Source: JAUILA01 sp964563925 (GTDB taxonomy: Bacteria > Bacteroidota > Bacteroidia > Cytophagales > Cyclobacteriaceae). Taken from it: a stretch of 64,000 bases of DNA. The translations under genes were made by a program, and so were the position numbers. The stretch is from contig CAZLZD010000022.1 of NCBI GenBank assembly GCA_964563925.1, positions 4,969-68,968 of the forward strand. The letters are read 5' to 3'. The notes under the pieces were generated by a model. The model worked only from the letters and a program-made list of their open reading frames with translations. It had not been told where the DNA came from and did not search any database. Positions 36,858 to 45,109 of this stretch are shown here, in pieces. Position 1 is the first letter of the stretch, and every line of letters begins with the position of its first letter.

Positions 36858-38300
36858 TCAGAATTCTTTACGAAAATGAAGGAAGAAACCGCTTTCCCCT
36901 TCGCGGTTGAATGAATATTCCAGGCGGAATACCAGGTCATAGGCGGTGACAATATCCAGTCCGAGGCCGGTTCCGAACAGGTACCGGTTGGCCAGGCGGG
37001 TGTTAACCCCTGATTCCTCGTACCGCTCCAGGTTTTGCACATACCCCATATCAAAATACGTTTTCAGGTATATAGCCAGCGGGAGATGGCGGAATTGTTC
37101 CAGGGGCATGGGCCTGATATAAAATTTTGTATTCAGCAGTTGTTTCTTGAGGGTCGTCCTGTTGACGAAATAATGCTGCCCCTCCACCAGGTAAAGTTCA
37201 TAACCCCTGATCATGCTTGATTTGTAACCCAGTGCGCTGTAATTGGCGTAGGGCTGGCGGTTGGGGGTACTGAAGAGGGCACTGGTATAATTGGCCAGGT
37301 AGTAATTCTTCCCGAGCGCGGCGTACCTTGCCATCTCCAGGTTGATTTCCGTTTTGTCCACATCATCGTAAATCCCGAGACCGGCTTTGATTACCGTGGC
37401 TTCAAGCCAGTGACCCTGCAGGGCGTAACCGGTGTAGTCGCGCCGGTCAATCCTGAATGAATAGCTCAGGGTAAAGAATTTCTGCTGCAATTCACCTTCG
37501 CTGTAATAATTGGGGTTGAGAATGGCCAGGGAATCATCGATCGTATTGTTATTATAGATCAGGAATGCATTATGGGTCACATAAAAGGAATTCCTGAACT
37601 GGTATCCCGCACCCACACGGCGCTTGATCCGCAGCTTTGCGTCACTTTCATAAAACTCAGGGATATGGTCGACCGTTCTCCAGGCCACATTCGTATTCTC
37701 CGAGTAATCGGCAAGCAATGTAATCCCGTGACGCTTCGTTTTGTCGATATACGGCAGGTTATACTGAATTCCGAATTCTTTTGTGAACCCGAACTGAAGG
37801 GTTATACGCAAGGCATCATTCACCCCGGTGGTGTTTTTCTGGTATAGCTTTACCCCGTAATTGGTACGACTGAAATCACGATTCCGATTGGTCCACCAGT
37901 CATTAAAATTCCGGTCAACCAGCTCAAAGATCGGGATAGGAAAGAAGTACCATCGTTCGGTGACCTCCACCAGTACCTCTGCTACGCCCATAGCTGCTGG
38001 TAGCAGGGTTACTTTCACCGTATGAAAGAGGCGTGTATTCAGGATCCTCTTCTGGTCTTCCTGGAGAATGGCATTCAGCTCATTGACCTCAAACACATCG
38101 CCAGTGGCGACCTTCATTTCCCGAAGGATAATGTCCTTCTTTGTGCGCTTGTTACCAATGACGACGATGCGGCCGATCTGAATGTACTCACGGACGGAAT
38201 CTGCCTGCTGCACAGGGTCATCTGCTCTCCCGTTTCCGGCCGGAATGGAATCCGGCGTCTGAAACTGGAGTCCGAGTACAACGAGAATGATTGATAGCAT
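36858..38300 (-). CDS. Omp85/BamA-like outer-membrane protein with one POTRA domain
   Basis: 480 residues. A short signal peptide is followed by a linker and one POTRA repeat (about 40-120: IGRIVVIGNKRTKKDIILREMKV, FEVNELNAILQEDQKRILNTRLFHTV, VLVEVTERW spread over that span). The barrel region (about 130-480) ends in phenylalanine (FLHFRKEF), as Omp85 barrels do. Much shorter than BamA (five POTRA), so it is not the main assembly factor. It may insert or translocate the neighbouring barrel proteins, which is inference from gene order. An exact -7 box lies 22 bases upstream. Confidence 0.85.
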   Translation of the reverse strand: MLSIILVVLGLQFQTPDSIPAGNGRADDPVQQADSVREYIQIGRIVVIGNKRTKKDIILREMKVATGDVFEVNELNAILQEDQKRILNTRLFHTVKVTLLPAAMGVAEVLVEVTERWYFFPIPIFELVDRNFNDWWTNRNRDFSRTNYGVKLYQKNTTGVNDALRITLQFGFTKEFGIQYNLPYIDKTKRHGITLLADYSENTNVAWRTVDHIPEFYESDAKLRIKRRVGAGYQFRNSFYVTHNAFLIYNNNTIDDSLAILNPNYYSEGELQQKFFTLSYSFRIDRRDYTGYALQGHWLEATVIKAGLGIYDDVDKTEINLEMARYAALGKNYYLANYTSALFSTPNRQPYANYSALGYKSSMIRGYELYLVEGQHYFVNRTTLKKQLLNTKFYIRPMPLEQFRHLPLAIYLKTYFDMGYVQNLERYEESGVNTRLANRYLFGTGLGLDIVTAYDLVFRLEYSFNREGESGFFLHFRKEF

Positions 38301-38322
38301 CTCTGTCAGGTCAAATGGACAT

Positions 38323-38330
38323 CAAATATA
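38323..38330 (-). promoter_or_regulatory. -7 promoter box of the Omp85-like operon
   Basis: TATATTTG on the minus strand, exact TAnnTTTG, 22 bases before the ATG at 38300. Confidence 0.55.
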
Positions 38331-38367
38331 CAACATAATGCCGTCAGGCCGGGAAAGGCCGGGGCAG

Positions 38368-39531
38368 TCAGCTTGATTCCGTCTTTTTTGAGAGCATTAA
38401 CGCCCTGATCAGTATAATAATTCCCGCAAGGATCAGGGGAATACTCAGAATCTGCCCCATATTATACTGCATTTCCTCCTCAAAGGCTACCTGGTTTTCC
38501 TTAAATAACTCATGTACGAAGCGTAATCCGAACAGGAGTACCAGGAAGATACCGAGTAACAGGCCGGGAGGCGTATCATTCTGCAGCCTGCGCCATATAA
38601 GGAACAGCAGCACAAAGATCATCAGGGAGGTGGCCGATTCATACAGTTGCGTAGGATGCCGGGTAATGCCGTACACATCGGCGACAGCGACCATCTGCAT
38701 TCCCTTCTGGGTTACCGTATAGGGCATCGGTTCCCCTTCAGGCACATAGATATGCTCATTGAAGTAAGTTTGCCGGGTAAGCCGTTGCTGAAAATAGTCC
38801 CGGAACTCGGATTCGACATATTCTTTGGTATTGACCGGACTGACTTTAAAGGTCAGCTCTATTTCAATGGGTTGATAACCTTCCGCGGTAGGCTGCCTGG
38901 TCGGGTCTTTTCTCAGGTCCACCTCTTCAATGATCATGGACGGGTCTTCGAAATATTCAACGACATTTTTGGCAAATACCGTCCCGTAATCAGAGTGGGT
39001 GGGTTTACCGTAAATTTCGGAATTCATAAAATTCCCGAAACGTATCAGGCACCCGGTTAACGCCACCACAATAACAATCCGGTCCACTACCTGAAAATAG
39101 TTCTGTCCGGGTCGTTTGATCCTCTTGGCGCTGAAGCTTGTCCAGCCGATCTTTATCCGGTACCTGGAGTAGATCCAAAGGGCAAACAGGATCCCGAATG
39201 CAGCCCCGTGGCTTGCCAGCCCGCCTTCATGGATTTTCAGGATATCGATGGGATTTGCCAGGTACTTTTCGGGTTCATAAAAAAAGACATGTCCGAGCCG
39301 GGCCCCCAGGACCGTGGCAATAACCATGACGATGGTAAGGGTTTCCACATCTTTCTCCGGCTTACCTTCTTTACGGTAAATGTAAAACAGGATTTGCTGG
39401 GAAATCAGAAATCCCAGGGCAAACAACAGCCCGTAATAACGGACCGGGCGGCCGCCCAGGAGTGGGATGAAATCAGGGAAGGTAAACAACTCGGGCATTG
39501 CCTCCCATATGAAGAAGGAAAGGATGGACAT
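38368..39531 (-). CDS. lgt: Prolipoprotein diacylglyceryl transferase with a large insertion
   Basis: 387 residues (E. coli Lgt has 291). It transfers diacylglycerol from phosphatidylglycerol to the lipobox Cys of prolipoproteins, of which this window encodes many. Conserved blocks: VRYYGLLFALGF (30-41), HEGGLASHGA (101-110), the essential arginine block GCLIRFGNFMNSEIYG (160-175) and RHPTQLYE (291-298). An extra hydrophilic segment of about 95 residues (about 190-285) separates the last two. The start at 39531 fits the family N-terminus (SFFIWEAMPELF); a second ATG at 39498 would give a conventional leader. Promoter box immediately upstream. Confidence 0.95.
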   Translation of the reverse strand: MSILSFFIWEAMPELFTFPDFIPLLGGRPVRYYGLLFALGFLISQQILFYIYRKEGKPEKDVETLTIVMVIATVLGARLGHVFFYEPEKYLANPIDILKIHEGGLASHGAAFGILFALWIYSRYRIKIGWTSFSAKRIKRPGQNYFQVVDRIVIVVALTGCLIRFGNFMNSEIYGKPTHSDYGTVFAKNVVEYFEDPSMIIEEVDLRKDPTRQPTAEGYQPIEIELTFKVSPVNTKEYVESEFRDYFQQRLTRQTYFNEHIYVPEGEPMPYTVTQKGMQMVAVADVYGITRHPTQLYESATSLMIFVLLFLIWRRLQNDTPPGLLLGIFLVLLFGLRFVHELFKENQVAFEEEMQYNMGQILSIPLILAGIIILIRALMLSKKTESS

Positions 39532-39536
39532 GCCCG

Positions 39537-39544
39537 CAAAGTTA
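39537..39544 (-). promoter_or_regulatory. -7 promoter box of lgt
   Basis: TAACTTTG on the minus strand, exact TAnnTTTG, only 5 bases before the lgt ATG at 39531, implying a nearly leaderless transcript unless the ATG at 39498 is used. The rest of the 238-base lgt/yceI gap holds only a 10-bp palindrome (39564-39573) and no gene. Confidence 0.5.
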
Positions 39545-39769
39545 CATATCTGGAGGTAATACGCAACGCGTTGTCCGTACCTCTTTCATTATCAATATCC
39601 TGCGCAGAACCCGAATTAACCTGCAGCCACCAACCCCTAAAATTCCGCGTAATAAACAATAACAAATGGGAGTTTTTTCGTCAATAACTATCATTACCGA
39701 CCATGCGAAATATCAGTTCAATGGAAGGAACTAAACAGTAACTTAAACAACAACCAAAATTCATTTGTC

Positions 39770-40510
39770 ATGAATCCTTTTAAATACTTCGTATGTATTG
39801 TTCTTGTTATAGGTATGACAGGTTTAATGCAATGCACCCACGATGATGAGGACGTCATTCCTGTAACCGGGCCCGACCCTATTGAGCATGGAGATGAAAC
39901 CCTCATCTGTTCAGATTGTACTCCTCTCGAGGTAAACGGGGCAAGTTCTGATTTTAATTCGGGGAATGTTCCGGCCGGAGAATGGTATTTCGACAAGGCC
40001 CATTCCAATGTGATGTGGGAATCTCCGTATAAAGTGCTGGGCTCCGACCTCACGGGACGATTCAATTATTTTGTGGTGGAGAACCTTCATTTTGACGAAA
40101 GTGATCCGGCAGCACTGGAATTTTCGGGTTATGTCCGCCTGAATTCGGTAAATACCGGGGAACCCGGCCGCGACGGTGGCTGCCTTTTAGGAACATTTGG
40201 CACCGAGGCCGGAAAAACTAATGAATCAGAAAACGTTGCGGTAATTACTTCCAGGAGTGGCACGGGCAAGTACAGTTCCACAGATAACGGGTTTATTGCG
40301 GATGCTGATTTCACCTTTAACGGTTCGACACACCCGGTCACCCTTAAACTATACTACTATACTCAATCAGACCAGGGATCGTATGATATGGCCGGCCTGT
40401 CCGGGCAATTTGAATTCAATCCATTGTCTGATTATGGTATCAGCTCATCCAATATTGATGATCATGTCACGGTTAAGCTGAATCTTCTGTTCAAGAATAA
40501 AAAACCTTAA
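39770..40510 (+). CDS. YceI-like lipoprotein
   Basis: 246 residues. The signal peptide ends in a LMQC lipobox (Cys22), followed by an acidic linker. The YceI lipocalin-like domain (about 65-245) shows WYFDKAHSNVMWESPY, LTGRFNYF, the FSGYVRLNSVNTGEPGRD block and DADFTFNGSTHPVTLKLY. YceI proteins bind polyisoprenoid or amphiphilic ligands in the periplasm; some are tied to quinones. First gene of an eight-gene operon of electron-transfer and envelope proteins (to 45511). Two Cys in ICSDC near the linker are notable. Confidence 0.85.
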   Translation: MNPFKYFVCIVLVIGMTGLMQCTHDDEDVIPVTGPDPIEHGDETLICSDCTPLEVNGASSDFNSGNVPAGEWYFDKAHSNVMWESPYKVLGSDLTGRFNYFVVENLHFDESDPAALEFSGYVRLNSVNTGEPGRDGGCLLGTFGTEAGKTNESENVAVITSRSGTGKYSSTDNGFIADADFTFNGSTHPVTLKLYYYTQSDQGSYDMAGLSGQFEFNPLSDYGISSSNIDDHVTVKLNLLFKNKKP

Positions 40511-40520
40511 ACCGTGTGCC

Positions 40521-40901
40521 ATGAAACGTAATCAGATACTTCTGACGGCCTTGTTCATTATGACCCTTATTGTACTGCATGGCTGTTACTACGATGAGAT
40601 ATCGCCGGTGACCACCCTGCCGGAAAATGTCAGTTTTAAAAATGACGTTCAGCCGATATTTGACAGGAATTGTACCACTTCGGGGTGCCACGATGCCGTG
40701 CCTGCCCATGCGCCGAGTCTTGTAAGCGAGCAGTCCTACGGGGCGTTGATTTCAGGTAATTACCTGAACACCATTGACCCGGCATCCAGTAAGCTATACC
40801 AGGAGATTGTCTCAGGAAACATGCCTCCTTCGGGCTCGTTGTCTGAAATTGATCAGAAAATCATCCTTGGCTGGATTACCGAAGGAGCAAAAGATAACTG
40901 A
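40521..40901 (+). CDS. Cytochrome c-like lipoprotein with a CX4CH heme motif
   Basis: 126 residues. The lipobox LHGC (Cys22) predicts a lipid-anchored periplasmic protein. The heme site is CTTSGCH (Cys51, Cys56, His57): four residues between the cysteines instead of two. A distal methionine is offered by GNMPPSG near residue 98. The remaining pattern (VQPIFDRNC, YLNTIDPASSKLYQEIV, QKIILGWITEGA) is that of the single-heme cytochromes with an 'IF..NC...CH' start and 'W...GA' end common in Bacteroidota and Planctomycetes. Probable electron carrier; the substrate end is unknown. Confidence 0.82.
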   Translation: MKRNQILLTALFIMTLIVLHGCYYDEISPVTTLPENVSFKNDVQPIFDRNCTTSGCHDAVPAHAPSLVSEQSYGALISGNYLNTIDPASSKLYQEIVSGNMPPSGSLSEIDQKIILGWITEGAKDN

Positions 40902-40915
40902 CTTAATTCCCCTGA

Positions 40916-41770
40916 ATGATGAAAAATATATTTACCATACTTTGTTCATTATTGCTGCTGATATCCGTAGCGGCCTTAGCACAGGATGAAGGTCAGCAGG
41001 AAGATGTACCTGACCACAGACCGGTCAGGCAGCCCTTTGAGAGCACGTGGCTGATCGATAACCAGACCACCGTTGTACCAGCTCATAAGACGTTTCAGTT
41101 TGATATTCAGCACAGGTTCGGATCTGTGGAAAATGGCTTTGAAGATTTATTCGGACTTTATGCACCCTCCAATATCCGGCTTGGCCTGAGCTATGTGCTC
41201 ATGCCCGACCTGATGGTGGGATTTGGTTTTGCCAAAGACCAGAAGCCTGTTGATTTCAACCTGAAGTATGCAGTGATAAAGCAGACCAGGTCCGATAAAA
41301 TACCTGTCAGTGTCACCTATTTTGGAAACGCAGTGATCGATACCAGGGATGCTGAATTTTTTATTAATACATCAGACCGGTACTCCTACTTTCACCAGGT
41401 GATTATTTCCAGGCGGTTCACACCAAAATTATCGGTTCAGGCTGCCCCGAGCCTGTCCCATATGAATATCGTAAGTGAAACGCGCAGCAATGATCATTTT
41501 GCAGCGGCCTTTGGTGCCCGATACCGGATTACCGGTCAGTCATCCGTGCTGGTGAATTATGATCAGCCAATCACTAAACATACCGCAGGCAATCCCAATC
41601 CTAATATAAGCTTCGGTATTGAGGTGTCTACCAGCTCGCACGCGTTTCAGATTTTTGCCGGGAATTACCGGGCATTACTTCCCCAGTACAATAATTTCTT
41701 TAACTCATATGATTATCAGGACGGGGAATTTGTCATCGGATTCAATATTACACGGTTATGGAATTTTTAA
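40916..41770 (+). CDS. DUF5777 family beta-barrel protein
   Basis: 284 residues with a signal peptide (cleaved near ALAQ). The mature protein is a run of amphipathic strands with the family blocks FESTWLIDNQTTVVPAHKTFQFDIQHRFG, IRLGLSYVLMPDLMVGFGF and the closing FVIGFNITRLW. DUF5777 proteins are predicted outer-membrane barrels of unknown function. The ATG codon doublet leaves 40916 or 40919 as start. Its 3' end overlaps the next gene by 13 bases, so it belongs to the operon. Confidence 0.85.
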   Translation: MMKNIFTILCSLLLLISVAALAQDEGQQEDVPDHRPVRQPFESTWLIDNQTTVVPAHKTFQFDIQHRFGSVENGFEDLFGLYAPSNIRLGLSYVLMPDLMVGFGFAKDQKPVDFNLKYAVIKQTRSDKIPVSVTYFGNAVIDTRDAEFFINTSDRYSYFHQVIISRRFTPKLSVQAAPSLSHMNIVSETRSNDHFAAAFGARYRITGQSSVLVNYDQPITKHTAGNPNPNISFGIEVSTSSHAFQIFAGNYRALLPQYNNFFNSYDYQDGEFVIGFNITRLWNF

Positions 41771-42003
41771 ACAAGCCTAATGCTCAGCGAAGAAAGTTTC
41801 TCTCCTCCGGCTGGGAAAAAGCGGTGCGCCTGCTGACCGGGTCATCGCCGGAACCGCCGGCCGGCGATGACGATTCACCCCCTGTGTTTCTGACCCGGGA
41901 CGGGAAGCTGGTGTCCCTGACAGATAATTACAAACCCAGGTTCAGGGCTGAAAAAGCCACTGGCAAGCAGATCATACACTGGATAAAACCGAATAAGCCA
42001 TGA
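41758..42003 (+). CDS. 81-residue protein with a Tat-like N-terminus, unknown function
   Basis: The N-terminus has QRRKFLSSG (residues 10-18), the twin-arginine n-region, but the following stretch (WEKAVRLLTG) is weakly hydrophobic for an export signal. Residues 44-60 (FLTRDGKLVSLTDNYKP) align with residues 49-66 of the next protein (LLSVNGEIVEVDRAYLKP), so the two share an N-terminal plan. It overlaps the DUF5777 gene by 13 bases and the ferredoxin gene by 4 (ATGA). No family recognised; likely a small partner or remnant of the Fe-S subunit. Confidence 0.7.
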   Translation: MEFLNKPNAQRRKFLSSGWEKAVRLLTGSSPEPPAGDDDSPPVFLTRDGKLVSLTDNYKPRFRAEKATGKQIIHWIKPNKP

Positions 42004-42935
42004 AAGAAAGATTCCACAGCCTTTCGAGAAGAGAATTTGTGAAAGCAGGTGCCATGGTTTCGGCCGTGGCGCCGATGTCCGTCACCGGTGCATCGGACCT
42101 TTTCCGGCAAACGGATGTGGAACCTTCCGGCGAATTGGTAAAACTGTTATCGGTTAATGGAGAAATTGTGGAAGTGGATAGGGCATACCTGAAACCGGTC
42201 CCTGATTTTCTCCGGCAGACGGGCCAGGACCCCAATCCAAGAAAGGGAATACCGGGAAGAAGGTTCGTAATGGTCATTGATTTGTCAAGGTGCAAAAACC
42301 TGAAGAAGTGCCAGGATGCATGTTCCAAAATGCATTTTGTTACCGGTGAGAATAGCTGGGTTAAGGTGTACGCGAGGCAGGATTCCGAGGCGGGTGCACC
42401 TTACTGGCAACCTACCGTATGCATGCATTGCGATGAGCCCCCGTGTGTGAAGGTGTGTCCGGTGGATGCCACCTACAAGCGGGAGGATGGCATTGTGCTG
42501 ATCGACAACCAGCGTTGTATCGGATGCCGGTTTTGCATGGCCGCCTGCCCTTATTCCACCCGGGTTTTCAACTGGCAGGAACCTGATATTCCGCCGGAAG
42601 TACAGGAAAGGGACTATTCGCCGGAAACCAGCGTACCGCCCGCCCATGGAACGGTGGGTAAATGCGACTTCTGTCCTGATTTACTGCGTAAAGGGCAGTT
42701 GCCTCACTGTGTTTCTGCCTGTCCGAATGGTGTATTCTATTTTGGTGACCAGAATGAAGACGCGGTGACCAACGGCAGTGAAACGGTACGGCTTTCGACA
42801 CTGCTGAAAGACCGGGCCGGATACCGGCTCATGGAGGACCTTGGTACGCAGCCCCGGGTGTATTACCTCCCGCCCGTAAATCGCATGTTCCCTTTTGAGG
42901 AAGGCCTGGAAGTAAATGAAGAAGACAATGGATAA
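42000..42935 (+). CDS. Tat-exported four-cluster ferredoxin subunit (DmsB/ActB-like) lacking one cysteine
   Basis: 311 residues. Tat signal SRREFVKAG (9-17) then a hydrophobic stretch. Four Fe-S motifs: CKNLKKCQDAC (Cys98, 104, 108), CMHCDEPPCVKVCP, CIGCRFCMAACP and CDFCPDLLRKGQLPHCVSACP. There are 15 Cys instead of 16: Leu101 sits where the second cysteine of motif I is expected. In related subunits such a loss gives a [3Fe-4S] cluster. It is followed at once by an NrfD-type subunit, the usual membrane partner. Role: moving electrons between quinone (via NrfD) and periplasmic carriers; direction not known. Confidence 0.88.
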   Translation: MKERFHSLSRREFVKAGAMVSAVAPMSVTGASDLFRQTDVEPSGELVKLLSVNGEIVEVDRAYLKPVPDFLRQTGQDPNPRKGIPGRRFVMVIDLSRCKNLKKCQDACSKMHFVTGENSWVKVYARQDSEAGAPYWQPTVCMHCDEPPCVKVCPVDATYKREDGIVLIDNQRCIGCRFCMAACPYSTRVFNWQEPDIPPEVQERDYSPETSVPPAHGTVGKCDFCPDLLRKGQLPHCVSACPNGVFYFGDQNEDAVTNGSETVRLSTLLKDRAGYRLMEDLGTQPRVYYLPPVNRMFPFEEGLEVNEEDNG

Positions 42936-44253
42936 GACAATACAGGATATTCCCCTTCAATACCATGATTTCGCTGAAGCCGGCAAGTTGCGTCCGCGCA
43001 GCTTTTCCATTCCTGGCAAGGTATGGGCAGGCGGACTCATCTTAATAGCGCTGCTGGGTGGATATGCCTATCTCCGGCAGCTTCGTGAAGGCCTGGCCGT
43101 AACCGCAATGAGGGATTATGCCTTCTGGGGGATATATATATCAAACTTTGTGTTTTTTGTCGCGATCAGCCTGGTGGGCTCGCTCGTTACTGCCGTTCTC
43201 CGCCTTTCCCGGGCCTCGTGGAGTTTTGCCTTGTCCCGTATCGCAGAGATGATTGCCGTGGCTGCCATCATCATGGCATCGCTGATCATTATTGTTGACA
43301 TGGGCAGGCCGGACCGGATTCTCCATATTTTCCTGTATGGCCGGTTGCAGTCGCCCATCGTCTGGGATGTACTGGTCATCACTACCTACCTGGCGGTCAG
43401 CGTTCTCTTATTGTATTTTCCGCTGATCCCTGATCTTTATCAATTAAGCCGTGATCAGACCATTCCGGAAAAGAACCGCAAGTGGTACAGGCGGCTATCC
43501 CTGAAATGGACCGGCGAAATCCGTCAGCGGGAGATTCTCCGAAAATCAATCCGGATTCTCGCGGTAATGATCATCCCCCTGGCCCTTGGGATACATACCG
43601 TCACCGCATGGCTATTTGCCACCACCTACAGGCCGGGGTGGGACAGTACCAACTTCGGACCCTACTTCGTTTCCGGTGCATTCGTGGTGGGAGCCGGTGC
43701 GGTTGTGGTAATGATGTATGTGCTGCGGCGCCGTTATAATCTTGGAGAATATATTACAGCGAAACATTTTGACCGGATGGGCAAACTGCTTGTGCTTCTC
43801 CTGCTGGTCTACCTTTATTTTAATATTAATGAATACCTCGTGCCTGCCTACAAGATGAGGGCTGCGGAGGAAGTTCACCTGGCCAGCCTGTTTTCGGGTT
43901 CATATTCAGTCCTCTTTTATTCGGTGCTGTTCCTGGGTATGATTATCCCGGCGGCCATTATGCTGTTTCCTGCCGGAAGACGCCCGAAGGTTATGTTCGT
44001 TATTGGCATACTGGTTGTTACCGGGGCCTGGTTTAAACGGTACCTGATCGTTACCCCGACCCTGCTCCATCCGTTTATGCCGGTCCAGGGGGTTCCGGAA
44101 AGCTGGATGTCGTATTCTCCCACCTGGGAAGAATGGGCCATCACAGCAGGCTCACTGAGCCTGTTCCTGCTACTGATCACGCTGATGGTGCGATTTTTAC
44201 CAATTATCCCTATTGATGAAATCATTAACCACGAAGAAAATGAGACGAACTGA
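42916..44253 (+). CDS. nrfD: NrfD/PsrC/ActC-type quinone-interacting membrane subunit
   Basis: 445 residues with about ten membrane helices. Family marks: YAFWGIYISNFVFFVAIS near TM2, IVDMGRPDRI after TM3, GIHTVTAWLFATTYRPGWDST, YFNINEYLVPAYKM and AWFKRYLIVTPTLLHPF, and a final RFLPIIPIDEI. The ten-helix form is that of ActC/DsrP rather than the eight-helix PsrC. Subunits of this type oxidise or reduce quinol at the periplasmic side and exchange electrons with the Fe-S partner. It overlaps the ferredoxin gene by 20 bases (8 if the ATG at 42928 is used). Confidence 0.93.
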   Translation: MKKTMDKTIQDIPLQYHDFAEAGKLRPRSFSIPGKVWAGGLILIALLGGYAYLRQLREGLAVTAMRDYAFWGIYISNFVFFVAISLVGSLVTAVLRLSRASWSFALSRIAEMIAVAAIIMASLIIIVDMGRPDRILHIFLYGRLQSPIVWDVLVITTYLAVSVLLLYFPLIPDLYQLSRDQTIPEKNRKWYRRLSLKWTGEIRQREILRKSIRILAVMIIPLALGIHTVTAWLFATTYRPGWDSTNFGPYFVSGAFVVGAGAVVVMMYVLRRRYNLGEYITAKHFDRMGKLLVLLLLVYLYFNINEYLVPAYKMRAAEEVHLASLFSGSYSVLFYSVLFLGMIIPAAIMLFPAGRRPKVMFVIGILVVTGAWFKRYLIVTPTLLHPFMPVQGVPESWMSYSPTWEEWAITAGSLSLFLLLITLMVRFLPIIPIDEIINHEENETN

Positions 44254-45097
44254 CCCTTTACTGATCTTCGTGCTGCTGTTCATGACCAGTATACCGTCAT
44301 TATACGGGCAGGACCGGCAAGTCAGGCTCCGGCTTTCCTACCACGACAGTGACACCGCCTCCACATTACAGGCCCGAGTCACGTCACGTGTCGATCGCCG
44401 GTTTGAACCGGTTGAAGACGTTACCGTACTGGCCTGGTCAGGCGACCAGGAGCTGGGGACCGGGATAACCAATGAGCGCGGGGAGGTCAGCTTCAGGCTT
44501 CCGGATGACCTGCCGGATTTCATGGATTTCAGGGCTGAGGTCAGGGAAAACAACGGATTGAGCGATGCCTCGGCCGACCTGCAGGTTACACGGTCCCGTC
44601 TGACAATGGAAACCGAAGAAAGCGGTGACTCTGTCCGCAACATCAGATTACGGTATATGGCAGCCTCAGATTCCGGTTGGCGACCGGTCCCTCAAACACA
44701 AGTGCAGTTTTTTGTGAAACGGATGTTTTCACTGATGCCCGTGGGAGGGGATTATAATTTTACCGGTGAGGACGGAGAGCTCACCCTGGAATTTCCCGAT
44801 GACATTCATGCCGGAACCGACGGCCGTGTAACTATTGTGGCACAGGTCGCTGATCACGACGATTACGGCACTATTACCCGCTCGGTGTCCGAACCATGGG
44901 GAGTAAAGGCTGCCGGTGAGGTGATTGAGCAGCGAACGCTTTGGGCATCCCGGTCAGGTGCTCCCTGGGTGCTGGTTGTAATTGCCAATCTGTTACTTGG
45001 CGTGGTCTGGGGGATTATCATCTACCTGGTCGTGCAACTGGTGCGTATACGGAAGCTGGCTGGCGGGGGGCATACCACTACTGAAAAGAATAACTAA
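44240..45097 (+). CDS. Exported Ig-like protein with a C-terminal membrane anchor
   Basis: 285 residues from the ATG at 44240, which overlaps the nrfD stop by 14 bases and opens onto a signal peptide (LLIFVLLFMTSIPSLYGQ). Two carboxypeptidase-regulatory/Ig-like beta domains follow (VTVLAWSGDQELGTGITNERGEVSF at about 52-76 is the typical loop; a second ends in GEDGELTLEFPDD). One C-terminal helix (about 248-270, WVLVVIANLLLGVVWGIIIYLVV) then a short basic tail anchor it in the inner membrane, facing the periplasm. No catalytic motif. Probably a structural or docking subunit of the NrfD module. Confidence 0.75.
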   Translation: MRRTDPLLIFVLLFMTSIPSLYGQDRQVRLRLSYHDSDTASTLQARVTSRVDRRFEPVEDVTVLAWSGDQELGTGITNERGEVSFRLPDDLPDFMDFRAEVRENNGLSDASADLQVTRSRLTMETEESGDSVRNIRLRYMAASDSGWRPVPQTQVQFFVKRMFSLMPVGGDYNFTGEDGELTLEFPDDIHAGTDGRVTIVAQVADHDDYGTITRSVSEPWGVKAAGEVIEQRTLWASRSGAPWVLVVIANLLLGVVWGIIIYLVVQLVRIRKLAGGGHTTTEKNN

Positions 45098-45109
45098 TCC
45101 GAATATACT

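Noticed and set aside
39564..39573. 10-bp palindrome CAACGCGTTG in the lgt/yceI gap as an operator
   Set aside because: A single short palindrome in a 238-base gap is not unlikely by chance, and no regulator gene is next to it.
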